64,000 nt of DNA, taken from NCBI RefSeq assembly GCF_008831035.1, contig NZ_WAJR01000001.1, forward strand, positions 124,001-188,000, read 5' to 3'. A model generated the notes under the pieces. That model was given only the letters and a program-made list of their open reading frames with translations, did not search any database and was not told the DNA's origin. This stretch comes from Ellagibacter isourolithinifaciens (GTDB taxonomy: Bacteria; Actinomycetota; Coriobacteriia; Coriobacteriales; Eggerthellaceae). Below are positions 32,675-41,966 of this stretch, one piece after another. Positions within the stretch are counted from its first letter, which is position 1; every line of letters starts with the position of its first letter. The position numbers were made by a program, and so were the translations under genes.

Positions 32675-33469
32675 ATGTCACTGCCACGTTTCTTCCTTGA
32701 GAATCAGATTATCGCCGACGAGCCGCAGGAGGTTTTCCCCTTGCGGCTCGCGCGCGATGACGCCAAGCACGCTAAGGTTTTGCGCTTGGCCCCGGGCGAG
32801 CACATCGCGGTCATCGATGCGGCTCAGGATTACTTCGAATGCGAGATTGCATCCTTCGACGATGATTTCCCCCTCGTGCGCATCACGCGCCACGAGGACG
32901 CGACCGACGACGGCCCGCTTGTGATGCTCGTGCAGGGGCTTGCCAAGGGCGAAAAGATGGATTCGGTCATTCGACATGCGACCGAGCTCGGCGTGGCGGC
33001 ATTCATGCCCCTGACCTGCGAGCGCTCCATCGTGAAGCTTGACGCGAAGAAAACGAGAACGCGACTTGATCGATGGTGTTCTATCGCGAAGAGCGCCGCG
33101 ATGCAGTCGGGCCAGCCGCGCATCCCCGAGGTGCTCGAGCCCCGAAGCGCGAAGGAGGCGGCGTCCGAGCTCGCAGAGGCAACCGCCGTGCTCATCTGCT
33201 GGGAGGAGGCTCCTCAGACTGCTTCGCTTGCGCAAGCGATCGGGCGGGGAATTGCAGAGTGCTCCTGCCCCCGCGGCGATGCGCGCATCGCCGTCGTTGT
33301 CGGACCCGAGGGCGGGCTTACCGAGCGCGAGGTAAGCTTCTTTCTGGACGCGAACCCCCGCTCATCGCTTGTCAGCTTGGGGTCATCGATTCTCCGTACG
33401 GAGACGGCGGGCGTCGTAGCACCTGCTCTCACCTTGTATGAGCTGGGAAAACTTGGAGGCACTCGATGA
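32675..33469 (+). CDS. rsmE: 16S rRNA (uracil1498-N3)-methyltransferase RsmE
   Basis: 264 residues: N-terminal PUA-like domain, then a SPOUT (knotted) methyltransferase domain with GPEGGLTEREV and LGSSILRTETA, both family signatures. It methylates N3 of U1498 in the decoding site of 16S rRNA. It sits behind dnaJ as in many Gram-positive bacteria. ATG 32675 is chosen; a TTG at 32663 would add four residues. Its stop overlaps mtaB. Confidence 0.93.
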   Translation: MSLPRFFLENQIIADEPQEVFPLRLARDDAKHAKVLRLAPGEHIAVIDAAQDYFECEIASFDDDFPLVRITRHEDATDDGPLVMLVQGLAKGEKMDSVIRHATELGVAAFMPLTCERSIVKLDAKKTRTRLDRWCSIAKSAAMQSGQPRIPEVLEPRSAKEAASELAEATAVLICWEEAPQTASLAQAIGRGIAECSCPRGDARIAVVVGPEGGLTEREVSFFLDANPRSSLVSLGSSILRTETAGVVAPALTLYELGKLGGTR

Positions 33470-34698
33470 AGTACGCCGTCGTCAACCTTGGCTGCAAGGT
33501 CAACCGCGTCGAGTCGGACGCCTTCGCGTCTTCCCTCGATGCCCACGGTGCGATAAGCTGCGACGCGGCCGACGCCGACCTTATCGTGGTGAACACCTGC
33601 ACGGTTACAGGCGAGGCCGAAAAGAAGACGCGCAAGGCCGTGCGAGGAGCGTTGCGCGCGAACGACCGTGCGACCGTCATCGTCACCGGGTGCGCCGCCG
33701 CCATCGACAAGGACACCTTCCTCGCAATGGACCCTCGCGTGCGCGTCATGGGGAAAGCCGAGCTTGCATCCTCGATCGATGCTGGCGCCTGGGGACTTGA
33801 CGCTGCGGCGCACGGGCCCGCGCTTCCCGTTGGGGAAGGCTACCGCACCCGCGTGGGCGTAAAGGTCCAGGACGGCTGCAACAATGCTTGTACCTACTGC
33901 GTCGTGCACGTCGCGCGCGGGAAGGCGACCAGCGTGGATCCCTGCGAGGTCGTGCGCCAATGTCGCGCGCTTGCGAGTGCCGGCGTGAAAGAAATCGTCC
34001 TTACCGGGATAAACCTCGGCTCCTACCGTTGGCGTGACGAGGAGACGGGGGAGGCGACAGGGCTCGCCGATCTTTTGCGAATGCTCCTCGAAGAGACGGC
34101 TGACCTGCATAAAGATGGGGAATACCCCGTGCGCTTCCGCCTTTCGAGCGTCGAGCCGCGCGACGTGCACGACGATCTGATCGAGGTGCTCGCAACGGCC
34201 GGCGGGCGCGTCTGCCGGCATCTTCACCTCCCCCTGCAATCGGGCAACTCGAAGGTACTGCGCGAGATGCACCGCCCCTACAATGCCGAGCATTTCGAGG
34301 CAATCGTCGCCAACCTGTACGAGCGCGTTCCCGAGCTGTCGCTGTCGACCGACATCATCTGCGGTTTCCCCGGCGAGACGGAAGGGGAGTTCGAGGACAC
34401 GCTCCGTGTCGCCCGTACCTGCCGGTTCTCCAAGATCCACGTGTTCCCGTACTCGAAGCGCGAGGGGACGCCCGCGGCGGCGCGCATCGACCAGGTACCT
34501 CCCGGCGTAAAGGCCGACCGCGCCCAGCGGCTTCGCGATTTGGGAGACCTGCTGCGCGACAATGAGCGCGAGGCCCGCAAGGACACACGCGAGCTCGCTG
34601 TCGTCGAGGAGGAGGGAATTGCCCTCACGGAGAGCTACTTCGAGGTCCCTGCGCCAAAGAATGCAAAGGCGGGCGAGATGATTGAGATCACGCTCTAA
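33466..34698 (+). CDS. mtaB: tRNA t6A37 methylthiotransferase MtaB
   Basis: 410 residues. MTTase N-terminal domain starting NLGCKVNRVES, radical SAM core with CNNACTYCVV (CxxxCxxC), then a TRAM-like end. It adds a methylthio group to N6-threonylcarbamoyladenosine at position 37 of tRNA. The short LGCKVN motif separates it from RimO (LGCAKN) and MiaB (FGCQMN), both also present in this window. It ends at a shared terminator facing metH. Confidence 0.93.
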   Translation: MKYAVVNLGCKVNRVESDAFASSLDAHGAISCDAADADLIVVNTCTVTGEAEKKTRKAVRGALRANDRATVIVTGCAAAIDKDTFLAMDPRVRVMGKAELASSIDAGAWGLDAAAHGPALPVGEGYRTRVGVKVQDGCNNACTYCVVHVARGKATSVDPCEVVRQCRALASAGVKEIVLTGINLGSYRWRDEETGEATGLADLLRMLLEETADLHKDGEYPVRFRLSSVEPRDVHDDLIEVLATAGGRVCRHLHLPLQSGNSKVLREMHRPYNAEHFEAIVANLYERVPELSLSTDIICGFPGETEGEFEDTLRVARTCRFSKIHVFPYSKREGTPAAARIDQVPPGVKADRAQRLRDLGDLLRDNEREARKDTRELAVVEEEGIALTESYFEVPAPKNAKAGEMIEITL

Positions 34699-34756
34699 CT
34701 GGGGTTTCCCGTTGTGTAAGACGAGCTTTCGCTGAAGGAATGGCACCTCCAATCAA

Positions 34757-34800
34757 AAGGAGCCTTCCCTTTCCCGAACACGAGAAAGGGAAGGCTCCTT
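34757..34800. terminator. Bidirectional terminator between mtaB and metH
   Basis: AAGGAGCCTTCCCTTTC (34757-34773) pairs with GAAAGGGAAGGCTCCTT (34784-34800), a 17-bp perfect stem with a 10-base loop. The - side ends in TTTTGATT, which favours termination of metH; on the + side the U run is poor. Confidence 0.8.
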
Positions 34801-34825
34801 CGCATTGTATGACGCAGCGCGCTTC

Positions 34826-37354
34826 TTACAGGCCGATGCTCGCGAAATATTCTTCCGCATAACGCGCCGAATCTGCCGCGTCCTTGCTGTAGTGGTCGGC
34901 GTGGATTTGCGCAGCGTATTCGGGCGTGAGCACGGCACCGCCGACAAACACCGAGCAATCCGGCACTTCGCGATGCAGCAGCTCTATCGTCTCCTCCATC
35001 GCCTTCACGGTAGTCGTCATGAGGGCCGATAGGCCGACGAGGCGGACGTTCTGCTCGCGCACGACGCGCAGAATCTCGCGCGGATCAACGTCGCGCCCCA
35101 GGTCGATGACGCGGTACCCGTAATTTTCAAGCAGCATCTTCACGATGTTCTTGCCGATGTCGTGGATGTCACCCTTCACGGTCGCGACAACGATTGCGCG
35201 CCAGTCATCGAGGGAGGCGCCCGATTCGCCCATATGCTCGCGCACGACGTCGAAGCCTGCCTTCACGGCCTCGGCCGACGCCATGAGCTGAGGCAGGAAG
35301 AACTCGCCCGCATCGAACTTCTTGCCGACGACGTCGAGCGCGGGGATGAATGCCCCGTTCACGACGTCGAGCGCATCGCAGGACGCAAGCAGCTTCTCGG
35401 TCATTTCTCCCATAGGGCCCTTACGTCCGGACATGATGAGATTGACGACCTGCTCGACCTCGCCCGATGCATGCGCGAGCGATTCCGGTATGACGATCGG
35501 GCAGGCGGCGTCGGTTGGCTTCGAGGGCTGCGGCTGCGGAAGGGTTCCCGCCTGCGCCGCCGCCGTGCCTGCGGGCGCCGTGTAGGGGTCGGGCGCATTC
35601 GCGTAGTCCTCGATGTAGCGAACCGCGCCCTCATCTTGCATATTTAAGACGCGGAAGGCGTGCACCGTGTCCATATAGCGCGCCGAAGAGGGGTTAAGGA
35701 TTGGGAAGTCGAGCCCGCAGCCGAGAGCGGCCGCCAGAAACGTGCTGTTCAGAAGCGCGCGCTGCGGGATGCCGAAGCTCACGTTGGACACGCCGAGCAC
35801 CGTGCGCACCCCGAGGCGCTCTTTGACAAGCGACACCGCCTTCACGATTTCCATCGCTTCGCTCTGATTTGTGGCGACGGCCATGACGAGGCAGTCAATC
35901 ACGATGTCCTCGCGGGGGATCCCGATGCGCTCAGCCTCGGCGACAATCTTCTCGGCAACGGCAAAGCGGCCCTCGGCTGTAGGCGGGATGCCCGATTCGT
36001 CAAGAGCGAGCCCGATGATCGCACAGCCATACTTCTTGGCGAGCGGCAGCACGGCGTCGAGGCTCTCGCGCTTGCCGTTTACGGAGTTGATGAGGGGCTT
36101 TCCTGCATAGCTGCGGACCACGCGCTCGATGGCGTCGGGGTTGCTCGAGTCGATGACGAGCGGCAGCGTCACCGTGGCCGAGAGCTTCTCGACGACGGCG
36201 GAGAGCATGGCGGGCTCGTCGAGCTCGGGAAGGCCGACGTTCACGTCGAGCACATCGGCGCCTGAGTTTCTCTGGGTAACCGCCTCGCCGATGACGTAGT
36301 CCAGATCGCCCGAGCGCAGCGCGGCTTTAAGCTTCTTCTTGCCCGTGGGGTTGATGCGCTCGCCGATGACGGCAACAGCGTGTTTTCCCTTTTCAAGCAC
36401 AACCGCTTCCTGGGCGCTCGCAAGAACGCAGGCAGGTTTGAAGGCGCGTGGCGCAGGCTTCCCGCGGCGCGCGATTTCTTTTGAAAGCAGCTCAATCGAT
36501 AGGGGGCTCGTTCCGCAGCAGCCTCCGACGATGCTCGCGCCGGCATCGAGCAGAGGGCCCATTGCTCGCGCGAACTCCTCAGGACCGACGTCGAAGACGG
36601 TCTCGCCATTTTCCATATGGGGCAAGCCGGCATTGGGCTGCGCCATGAGCGGGCAGCGCACACGGGACGCCATGGCGCGCGCAGCACCGGTCAGCTCGGC
36701 AGGACCAAGCGAGCAGTTGAGACCGACCGCCTGCGCGCCGAGCGAGCTTAAAACCTCCGCCGCGATCTCGGGTGTGGTACCGAGGAACGTTCTCCCGTCT
36801 TCCCCGAAGGTCATCGTGACGAACACCGGCAGCGTCGAGTTTTCGCGCGCCGCGAGCAGAGCGGCCTTCGCCTCGCGCAAATCCGCCATCGTCTCGACGA
36901 GAATGATGTCGCATTCCGCGGCGACAGCTGCACGCACCTGTTCAGCGAAGATGTCGTAGGCCTCGTCGAAGGAAAGCGTTCCCATCGGCTCGAGCAGCGA
37001 GCCCGTCGGGCCGATGTCGCCCGCAATGTAGGGTGCACCGGCAGCTCGCGCGCAGTCGGCAGCTAGCTGGTACGCCTCCACGACGCTCATCTTATCGCCG
37101 AGCTTCAGGCGGTTCGCGCTGAACGTGTTGGTCGTGACGACCTCGGCGCCCGCCGCAATGTAAGCCGCGTGAATCGCCGTGATATCGGCCGCATGAGTCT
37201 TGCAGAGCAGCTCGGGGACGGCTTCGAGCGCATCGAGGCCCCGCTCCTGCATCTGTGTTCCCATGGCACCGTCGACGAGCAGGTACTCCCGCCCCTCGAG
37301 TGCGCGCCTTAGGTGCTCGTCTTTGATGGTAAGGCCGCTCAAGTTACTAGCCAT
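34826..37354 (-). CDS. metH: Cobalamin-dependent methionine synthase lacking the activation domain
   Basis: 842 residues against about 1,200 for full-length MetH. Order: homocysteine/zinc domain (about 1-300; zinc cysteines in VGLNCSLGP and GGCCGTSP), pterin (methyl-THF) domain (about 325-590), B12 cap (about 640-710), and B12-binding domain with DIHDIGKN (H731). It ends at the end of the B12 domain, with no SAM-dependent reactivation domain. That activity is supplied by the separate gene just upstream in the operon. It moves a methyl group from methyl-THF to homocysteine. The start at 37354 overlaps the upstream gene by eight bases. Confidence 0.94.
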   Translation of the reverse strand: MASNLSGLTIKDEHLRRALEGREYLLVDGAMGTQMQERGLDALEAVPELLCKTHAADITAIHAAYIAAGAEVVTTNTFSANRLKLGDKMSVVEAYQLAADCARAAGAPYIAGDIGPTGSLLEPMGTLSFDEAYDIFAEQVRAAVAAECDIILVETMADLREAKAALLAARENSTLPVFVTMTFGEDGRTFLGTTPEIAAEVLSSLGAQAVGLNCSLGPAELTGAARAMASRVRCPLMAQPNAGLPHMENGETVFDVGPEEFARAMGPLLDAGASIVGGCCGTSPLSIELLSKEIARRGKPAPRAFKPACVLASAQEAVVLEKGKHAVAVIGERINPTGKKKLKAALRSGDLDYVIGEAVTQRNSGADVLDVNVGLPELDEPAMLSAVVEKLSATVTLPLVIDSSNPDAIERVVRSYAGKPLINSVNGKRESLDAVLPLAKKYGCAIIGLALDESGIPPTAEGRFAVAEKIVAEAERIGIPREDIVIDCLVMAVATNQSEAMEIVKAVSLVKERLGVRTVLGVSNVSFGIPQRALLNSTFLAAALGCGLDFPILNPSSARYMDTVHAFRVLNMQDEGAVRYIEDYANAPDPYTAPAGTAAAQAGTLPQPQPSKPTDAACPIVIPESLAHASGEVEQVVNLIMSGRKGPMGEMTEKLLASCDALDVVNGAFIPALDVVGKKFDAGEFFLPQLMASAEAVKAGFDVVREHMGESGASLDDWRAIVVATVKGDIHDIGKNIVKMLLENYGYRVIDLGRDVDPREILRVVREQNVRLVGLSALMTTTVKAMEETIELLHREVPDCSVFVGGAVLTPEYAAQIHADHYSKDAADSARYAEEYFASIGL

Positions 37355-38132
37355 GGCATGTTCTCCCTTGTTTTCGTATCATGCATACCTGCCCGAGCGA
37401 GCACGTGGCGCAGCTTCGCCTCACGCCCGCCGCACGCGTTCCAGGCTCGAAAAGCCCGATCGCCGCCGTGATGCTCTTCGACGGCACGAGCAGGAAGCTG
37501 TCGGTGCAGCTCACCGCCAATCGCCCCGGTGCGCCGAGCGCTCGCAGCAGAGCGGGCTGCATCGACAGCGGCGCATCGCCGTAGCCTGGGCTGAAACGCC
37601 AATTGGTGCGAAGCCCCGCCTCGCTCGCTTCTGCGACCACCTCGGCTTCGACACGGTTCGCACACGCTTCCACTAGTGCGGAGGCGCAGGCGCTGTAGAA
37701 AAGCGCCTCGGTCGGGCTTGTCGCTTGGTAGCGGGCGATCGCGCGCTCTGACGCCATTCCCGCCGTGCACGAGAGGAGCGCCACACCAGCAGCACCTTCC
37801 ATGTGCGCCGCCATGCTCGTTCCCTCAAGGCGAGCGAATGTCCCCGAAAGATACACCCCTGCGCCTTCTCCATCAGGCACGTTGCGCTCGATGGCGAACG
37901 CCGCCCACGAGTAGGCGGGCGAAAGCGTCTCCTCGCACTCGAGCGCTATCGCGTCGAAGCGGGCAGCAAGCTCGCAATCGAGTTCCTGGTCGCCGTAGCC
38001 AAGGTACCCGAGCGCCTCGTCGCGGTCGAGTCGCAAAGACCCTTCCGCCGGAGCGCAGGGAAACGTTGCACTTTTCGGCTTCCCGTCGAGGAAGCGAGCG
38101 AAACGCGAAGCGCTGTCGCTCCTAGCCGGCAC
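37347..38132 (-). CDS. Stand-alone methionine synthase activation (reactivation) domain protein
   Basis: 261 residues. The RFSPGYGDAPLSMQPALL segment and the LVPSKSITAAIGLF segment match the SAM-binding activation domain that normally ends MetH. A C-terminal cysteine cluster, CATCSLGQVC, follows, as in clostridial-type stand-alone activation proteins. It is inferred to bind SAM and remethylate inactive cob(II)alamin on MetH. It lies between metF and metH, overlapping both by about ten bases, which fixes its partner. The electron donor is unknown; the cysteine cluster could carry an iron-sulfur or metal centre. Confidence 0.8.
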   Translation of the reverse strand: MPARSDSASRFARFLDGKPKSATFPCAPAEGSLRLDRDEALGYLGYGDQELDCELAARFDAIALECEETLSPAYSWAAFAIERNVPDGEGAGVYLSGTFARLEGTSMAAHMEGAAGVALLSCTAGMASERAIARYQATSPTEALFYSACASALVEACANRVEAEVVAEASEAGLRTNWRFSPGYGDAPLSMQPALLRALGAPGRLAVSCTDSFLLVPSKSITAAIGLFEPGTRAAGVRRSCATCSLGQVCMIRKQGRTCHG

Positions 38133-38991
38133 AGCGTATCGCCTCGGTGCAGGCGCGGGCGATGTCGGGGTGGTTCATCGTGTAGACATGAAGGCCGTCC
38201 GCGCCGTGTTCCTCAAGGTCGACGAGCTGCTTGCAAGCATACTCGATGCCAGCCGCACGAAGGCTTGCGGGATCGTCCTCGTAGCGGGCGAGCAGCTTGA
38301 TGATGGGGCTCGGAAGAGAGGCGCCGCACATGAACACCATGCGCTGGATCTGCTGCTTACTCAAAAACGGCATGATGCCGCAGGTGATCGGGGCATAAAT
38401 CCGCGCGGAGGTACAACGCTCGCGGAAACGGTAGAAATAATCGTTGTCGAAGAACAGCTGCGTGACGAGGAAGCTCGCTCCCGCATCGACCTTCTCCTTC
38501 AGGTGCTCGATGTTGACCTTCGGGTCGATGCAATCGATATGCCCCTCGGGATACGCCGCAGCGCCCACGCAAAAACCGGCATCGGCAAGCGTAGGGATAA
38601 GATCCTTCGCGAAGCGGAACTCGGCGGGCTCAACTCCTGCCGGGATATCACCGCGCAATGCGAGGACGTTCTCGATGTTGTGCGCACGCAAATCCTCGAT
38701 GGAGGCCGCAATCGAAGACGCGGTCGCCCCAGCGCAGGTGAGGTGTGCGACGCAGACCGTGTCGAAGTCGGACTGGATGATCTCTGCAACATCGTTGGTG
38801 GAATGCTTGTTGCCGCCGCCGCCCGCCGAGTAGGTGACGGAAATGAAGTCGGGGCCAAGAGGGGCGAGGCCTCCTGCAACCTCGCGCGCGGTACGGTGGT
38901 CCAGATCGCCTTTTGGCGGGAAGATTTCGAACGAGAGCGTTGGACGCGAAGCGGCTCGCGATTCATCGAACAGTTGCTTTACCGTGGTCAT
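38122..38991 (-). CDS. metF: Methylenetetrahydrofolate reductase
   Basis: 289 residues, the bacterial length. TIM barrel with the LSFEIFPPKGD start, FISVTYSAGGGG, the HLTCAGA segment, and LALRGD. It reduces 5,10-methylene-THF to methyl-THF, the methyl donor for MetH. AGAAGGAA lies eight bases before the ATG at 38991. It is the first gene of metF-activation protein-metH. No cobalamin or SAM riboswitch fits in the 80-base gap to phoH. Confidence 0.94.
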   Translation of the reverse strand: MTTVKQLFDESRAASRPTLSFEIFPPKGDLDHRTAREVAGGLAPLGPDFISVTYSAGGGGNKHSTNDVAEIIQSDFDTVCVAHLTCAGATASSIAASIEDLRAHNIENVLALRGDIPAGVEPAEFRFAKDLIPTLADAGFCVGAAAYPEGHIDCIDPKVNIEHLKEKVDAGASFLVTQLFFDNDYFYRFRERCTSARIYAPITCGIMPFLSKQQIQRMVFMCGASLPSPIIKLLARYEDDPASLRAAGIEYACKQLVDLEEHGADGLHVYTMNHPDIARACTEAIRCAG

Positions 38992-39071
38992 GATAGTTCC
39001 TTCTGCATCCAGTGATGTGGTGAATGTCGGGCATCAGGGTAACGTGTTGCCCGCATGCTACAATGGCAAGC

Positions 39072-40022
39072 ATGACAGACAAAACGCAAATTACACTAAC
39101 TGCACCGGCGAGCGTTGACTTGGCGCTTGTCGTCGGCCCCTCCGATTCGACGCTGCGGGTCGTCGAATCGGCCTTTGAGGCGAGCATCACCGTGCGGGGC
39201 GATTTCATCATCCTCGCAGGTGATCAAAGCGAAGTGCAGTCGCTTACAGCCCTTTTCTCCGACTTCATCAAGGTTGCAGAACGGGGCGAGGAAGTGACCC
39301 CCGAGTACGCCATGCGCTCGATCGAGCTTCTCCGCAGCGCGGAGTTCTCGCCCCAGGCACTGCGCGAGGACATCTTGCTCACCTTTCGCGGGCGAGCCAT
39401 CAGACCGAAGACGGCGGGCCAGAAGCGCTACGTCGACGCCATCCGCTCCCATACCATCACGTTCGGTCTCGGTCCTGCGGGAACGGGCAAGACCTATCTC
39501 GCCATGGCGATGGCCGTCGCTGCGCTCAAGCGCAAGGAAGTTGGGCGCATCATCTTGACCAGGCCCATCGTTGAGGCGGGGGAGAACCTGGGCTTTTTGC
39601 CGGGTACGATCAACGAGAAAGTCGACCCCTATATCCGCCCACTCTACGACGCGCTTTTCGACATGACCGACATGGAGCGCGCCAACGACCTCATCGACAG
39701 CGGGGTCATCGAAATCGCGCCGCTCGCCTTTATGCGCGGGCGCACGCTAAACGACAGCTTCATCATCCTCGACGAGGCGCAAAACACCACGCCAGAACAG
39801 ATGAAGATGTTTCTGACCAGGCTCGGTTTCAACTCGAAGATGGTCGTCACCGGCGACCTGACGCAGCGGGACCTTCCAGGGTCGCGCTCGGGCCTTGCCG
39901 ACGCCGAGCGCGTTCTTGGGGACATCGACGACGTGTCGTTTTGCCGCCTTTCCGGAAAAGACGTTGTGCGCCACTCCCTCGTTGCCGCAATCGTTGCCGC
40001 CTACGACCGAGCTGACGCTTAA
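39072..40022 (+). CDS. PhoH family ATPase
   Basis: 316 residues. An N-terminal KH-like region of about 115 residues precedes the PhoH P-loop domain: FGLGPAGTGKTYLAMAMAV (Walker A), RPIVEAGENLGFLPG, IILDEAQNTTPEQMKMF (Walker B) and VTGDLTQRDLP. PhoH next to ybeY is a conserved pair linked to RNA processing. The start is open: ATG 39072, 39063 or 39024. No ribosome site precedes any of them, and a TACAAT at 39059-39064 would start the transcript near 39072, giving a leaderless mRNA. Confidence 0.9.
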   Translation: MTDKTQITLTAPASVDLALVVGPSDSTLRVVESAFEASITVRGDFIILAGDQSEVQSLTALFSDFIKVAERGEEVTPEYAMRSIELLRSAEFSPQALREDILLTFRGRAIRPKTAGQKRYVDAIRSHTITFGLGPAGTGKTYLAMAMAVAALKRKEVGRIILTRPIVEAGENLGFLPGTINEKVDPYIRPLYDALFDMTDMERANDLIDSGVIEIAPLAFMRGRTLNDSFIILDEAQNTTPEQMKMFLTRLGFNSKMVVTGDLTQRDLPGSRSGLADAERVLGDIDDVSFCRLSGKDVVRHSLVAAIVAAYDRADA

Positions 40023-40041
40023 AGCGCGCAAGGAGGTTTTC

Positions 40042-40572
40042 ATGAACATCGAAGTGAACTGCGAATACAAGGAGGACCTCATCGCGAGCGTCCCCGTCGC
40101 CGAGCTTGCCGCCTTCGTGCTCTCCCAAGAGGACTGTCCGCAAAACGCTGAGGCCTCCGTGAGCTTCGTTGACGACGTTGAGATGGCCCGTCTCAACAGG
40201 GAATTCCGCGGAAAGACCGGTCCCACTGACGTTCTTTCGTTCGAATGCGACGGACTCGACGACGAGATGGGCGGAGAGTACGGCGAAATCTCTGGGATGC
40301 CCTTCGAGCTCGGAGACGTGATCGTCGCGGTCGACGTCGCCGAGCGGCAGACCGAGCAGTTCGGCACCACCTTCGAAGGCGAGCTGAGCGTCCTTCTCGT
40401 CCATGGCCTTTTGCACCTGTGCGGCTACGATCACATCGAAGACGACGAGGCCGAAGTCATGGAGTCGCGCGAGGCGGAGCTTCTTCGCGGTTGGGCGAGC
40501 AAGCGAGGGCTCGAGCTTTCCATCTTCGGCGAGATGAACGGTCCGGGAGCGCTCGTGAGGGGAGAGCACTAG
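40042..40572 (+). CDS. ybeY: Endoribonuclease YbeY
   Basis: 176 residues. The zinc motif HGLLHLCGYDH (HxxxHxxGxDH) near residue 128 is intact, as is GPTDVLSFECD. YbeY takes part in 16S rRNA 3' maturation and ribosome quality control. AGGAGG lies seven bases before the ATG. It is followed at once by dgkA and era, a very common order. Confidence 0.95.
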   Translation: MNIEVNCEYKEDLIASVPVAELAAFVLSQEDCPQNAEASVSFVDDVEMARLNREFRGKTGPTDVLSFECDGLDDEMGGEYGEISGMPFELGDVIVAVDVAERQTEQFGTTFEGELSVLLVHGLLHLCGYDHIEDDEAEVMESREAELLRGWASKRGLELSIFGEMNGPGALVRGEH

Positions 40573-40932
40573 ATGACCCAATCGCTCCCTCATGCTTTCA
40601 GATGCGCAGCCGAGGGCGTCGCTTTCGCCTTCAAGCAGCGGAACATGCGCATAGACTCCGGTTTCGCCGTTGCCGCCGTTGTGCTCGGGTTTGCCCTACG
40701 CATCGACGCCCCCTCGTGGCTCGCCATCGTTATCTGCATCGGCGCGGTCATGGCGGCTGAGACCGCAAACACCGCGATCGAAGCCATCGTCGACCTGGTG
40801 TCACCTGAATACCACGTGCTCGCGAAGCACGCCAAAGACTGCGCGGCGGGAGCAGCTCTCATCCTCGCTGCAGCGTCGGTTGTCGTCGCCGCTATCGTTT
40901 TCATCCCCAAGATCGGAGAATTTCTGTGCTAG
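40573..40932 (+). CDS. dgkA: Diacylglycerol/undecaprenol kinase family protein
   Basis: 119 residues with three membrane helices. The catalytic segment AAETANTAIEAIVDLVSPE and the HAKDCAAGAALIL end are conserved. Gram-positive members usually phosphorylate undecaprenol rather than diacylglycerol, so an undecaprenol kinase is likely by analogy. It begins directly after the ybeY stop and overlaps era by seven bases. Confidence 0.92.
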   Translation: MTQSLPHAFRCAAEGVAFAFKQRNMRIDSGFAVAAVVLGFALRIDAPSWLAIVICIGAVMAAETANTAIEAIVDLVSPEYHVLAKHAKDCAAGAALILAAASVVVAAIVFIPKIGEFLC

Positions 40933-41840
40933 GAATGCAAAAAGAAGGCTTCAAGTCGGGTTTCGCCACCCTTGTCGGACGTCCGAACGCGGGCAAGTCG
41001 ACGCTTTTGAACGCCATCATGGGCAAGAAGATCGCCATCACCTCCTCGACCGCCCAAACGACCCGTCACCGCTTCCGCGCTGTCTTGACGCGCGACGATT
41101 TCCAGCTCATCCTCGTCGACACGCCGGGCATCCACAAGCCCCACGACGCCCTTGGAGAGGAGCTCAACGAGTCCGCGCTCAAAGGCCTACAAGACATCGA
41201 CGTCGTTGCCATGGTGATTGACGCCTCCCAACCGATCGGCCGCGGCGATGAATGGGTCGCCAAGCAGGTCGCCGCCTGCAAGGCGCGCCGCATCTGCGTG
41301 CTCTCCAAGACCGACATCGCCACACCCGAGCAGATCGCCGCACAGCGCGAGGCAGCAGAAGTCCTCATGACCTGGGACGCCATGGTGGCGCTCTCTGCGC
41401 GCAGCGGCGCGAACGTCGACGCCTTCGTCGAGGAGGCCGTCTTCTTCCTGTCCGAAGGCCCCGCATGGTTCCCGCCCGACATGCAGACCGACCAGCCGAT
41501 GGAAGTCGTGATCGCCGAGTTTATCCGCGAGAAGATCCTGCGCTCGTTCCACGATGAGGTGCCGCACTCGATCGGCGTCGCCGTCGATAACATGCAGTAC
41601 GAGAAGAAGAAGGACCTTCAGCGCATCTTCGCCACTATCTACGTCGAGCGCGACAGCCAAAAAGGCATGATTATCGGGAAGAAGGGCGCTGCGATCAAGC
41701 GCATCGGCAGCGAGGCACGAGCCGATCTCGAGCAGCTGCTCGGCTGCCGCGTGTTCCTCGATTTGAACGTAAAGGTGAAGAAGAACTGGCGTCGTGACGC
41801 CACGCAGATTCGCCGCTTCGGCTACGGCGAGGGCGCTTAA
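40926..41840 (+). CDS. era: GTPase Era
   Basis: 304 residues. GTPase motifs: VGRPNAGKSTLLNAI (G1), DTPGIHKP (G3), SKTDIA (G4). The C-terminal KH domain has MIIGKKGAAIKRIGSEAR. Era binds the 3' end of 16S rRNA and helps finish the 30S subunit. GTG 40926 is chosen because GGAG lies eight bases upstream; ATG 40935 is the alternative. Confidence 0.95.
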   Translation: MLGMQKEGFKSGFATLVGRPNAGKSTLLNAIMGKKIAITSSTAQTTRHRFRAVLTRDDFQLILVDTPGIHKPHDALGEELNESALKGLQDIDVVAMVIDASQPIGRGDEWVAKQVAACKARRICVLSKTDIATPEQIAAQREAAEVLMTWDAMVALSARSGANVDAFVEEAVFFLSEGPAWFPPDMQTDQPMEVVIAEFIREKILRSFHDEVPHSIGVAVDNMQYEKKKDLQRIFATIYVERDSQKGMIIGKKGAAIKRIGSEARADLEQLLGCRVFLDLNVKVKKNWRRDATQIRRFGYGEGA

Positions 41841-41966
41841 TTCTCGCGGCCTTCGCTTTGTGCAGGTATTGTCGCGTATCGGACGGAGTGAGCAGCGACG
41901 CCGAAATACCGACGTCCGTTCAGCTACAATAACGCAGATGAGACGTTTGAACGGGAGAATGCGCGC

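Noticed and set aside
33214-34752. 512-codon open frame on the - strand
   Set aside because: Antisense to mtaB and rsmE, and runs nearly to the shared terminator; a shadow.
38992-39071. Cobalamin or SAM riboswitch upstream of metF
   Set aside because: Only 80 bases separate metF and phoH, too short for a B12 riboswitch, and no SAM-box features are visible.
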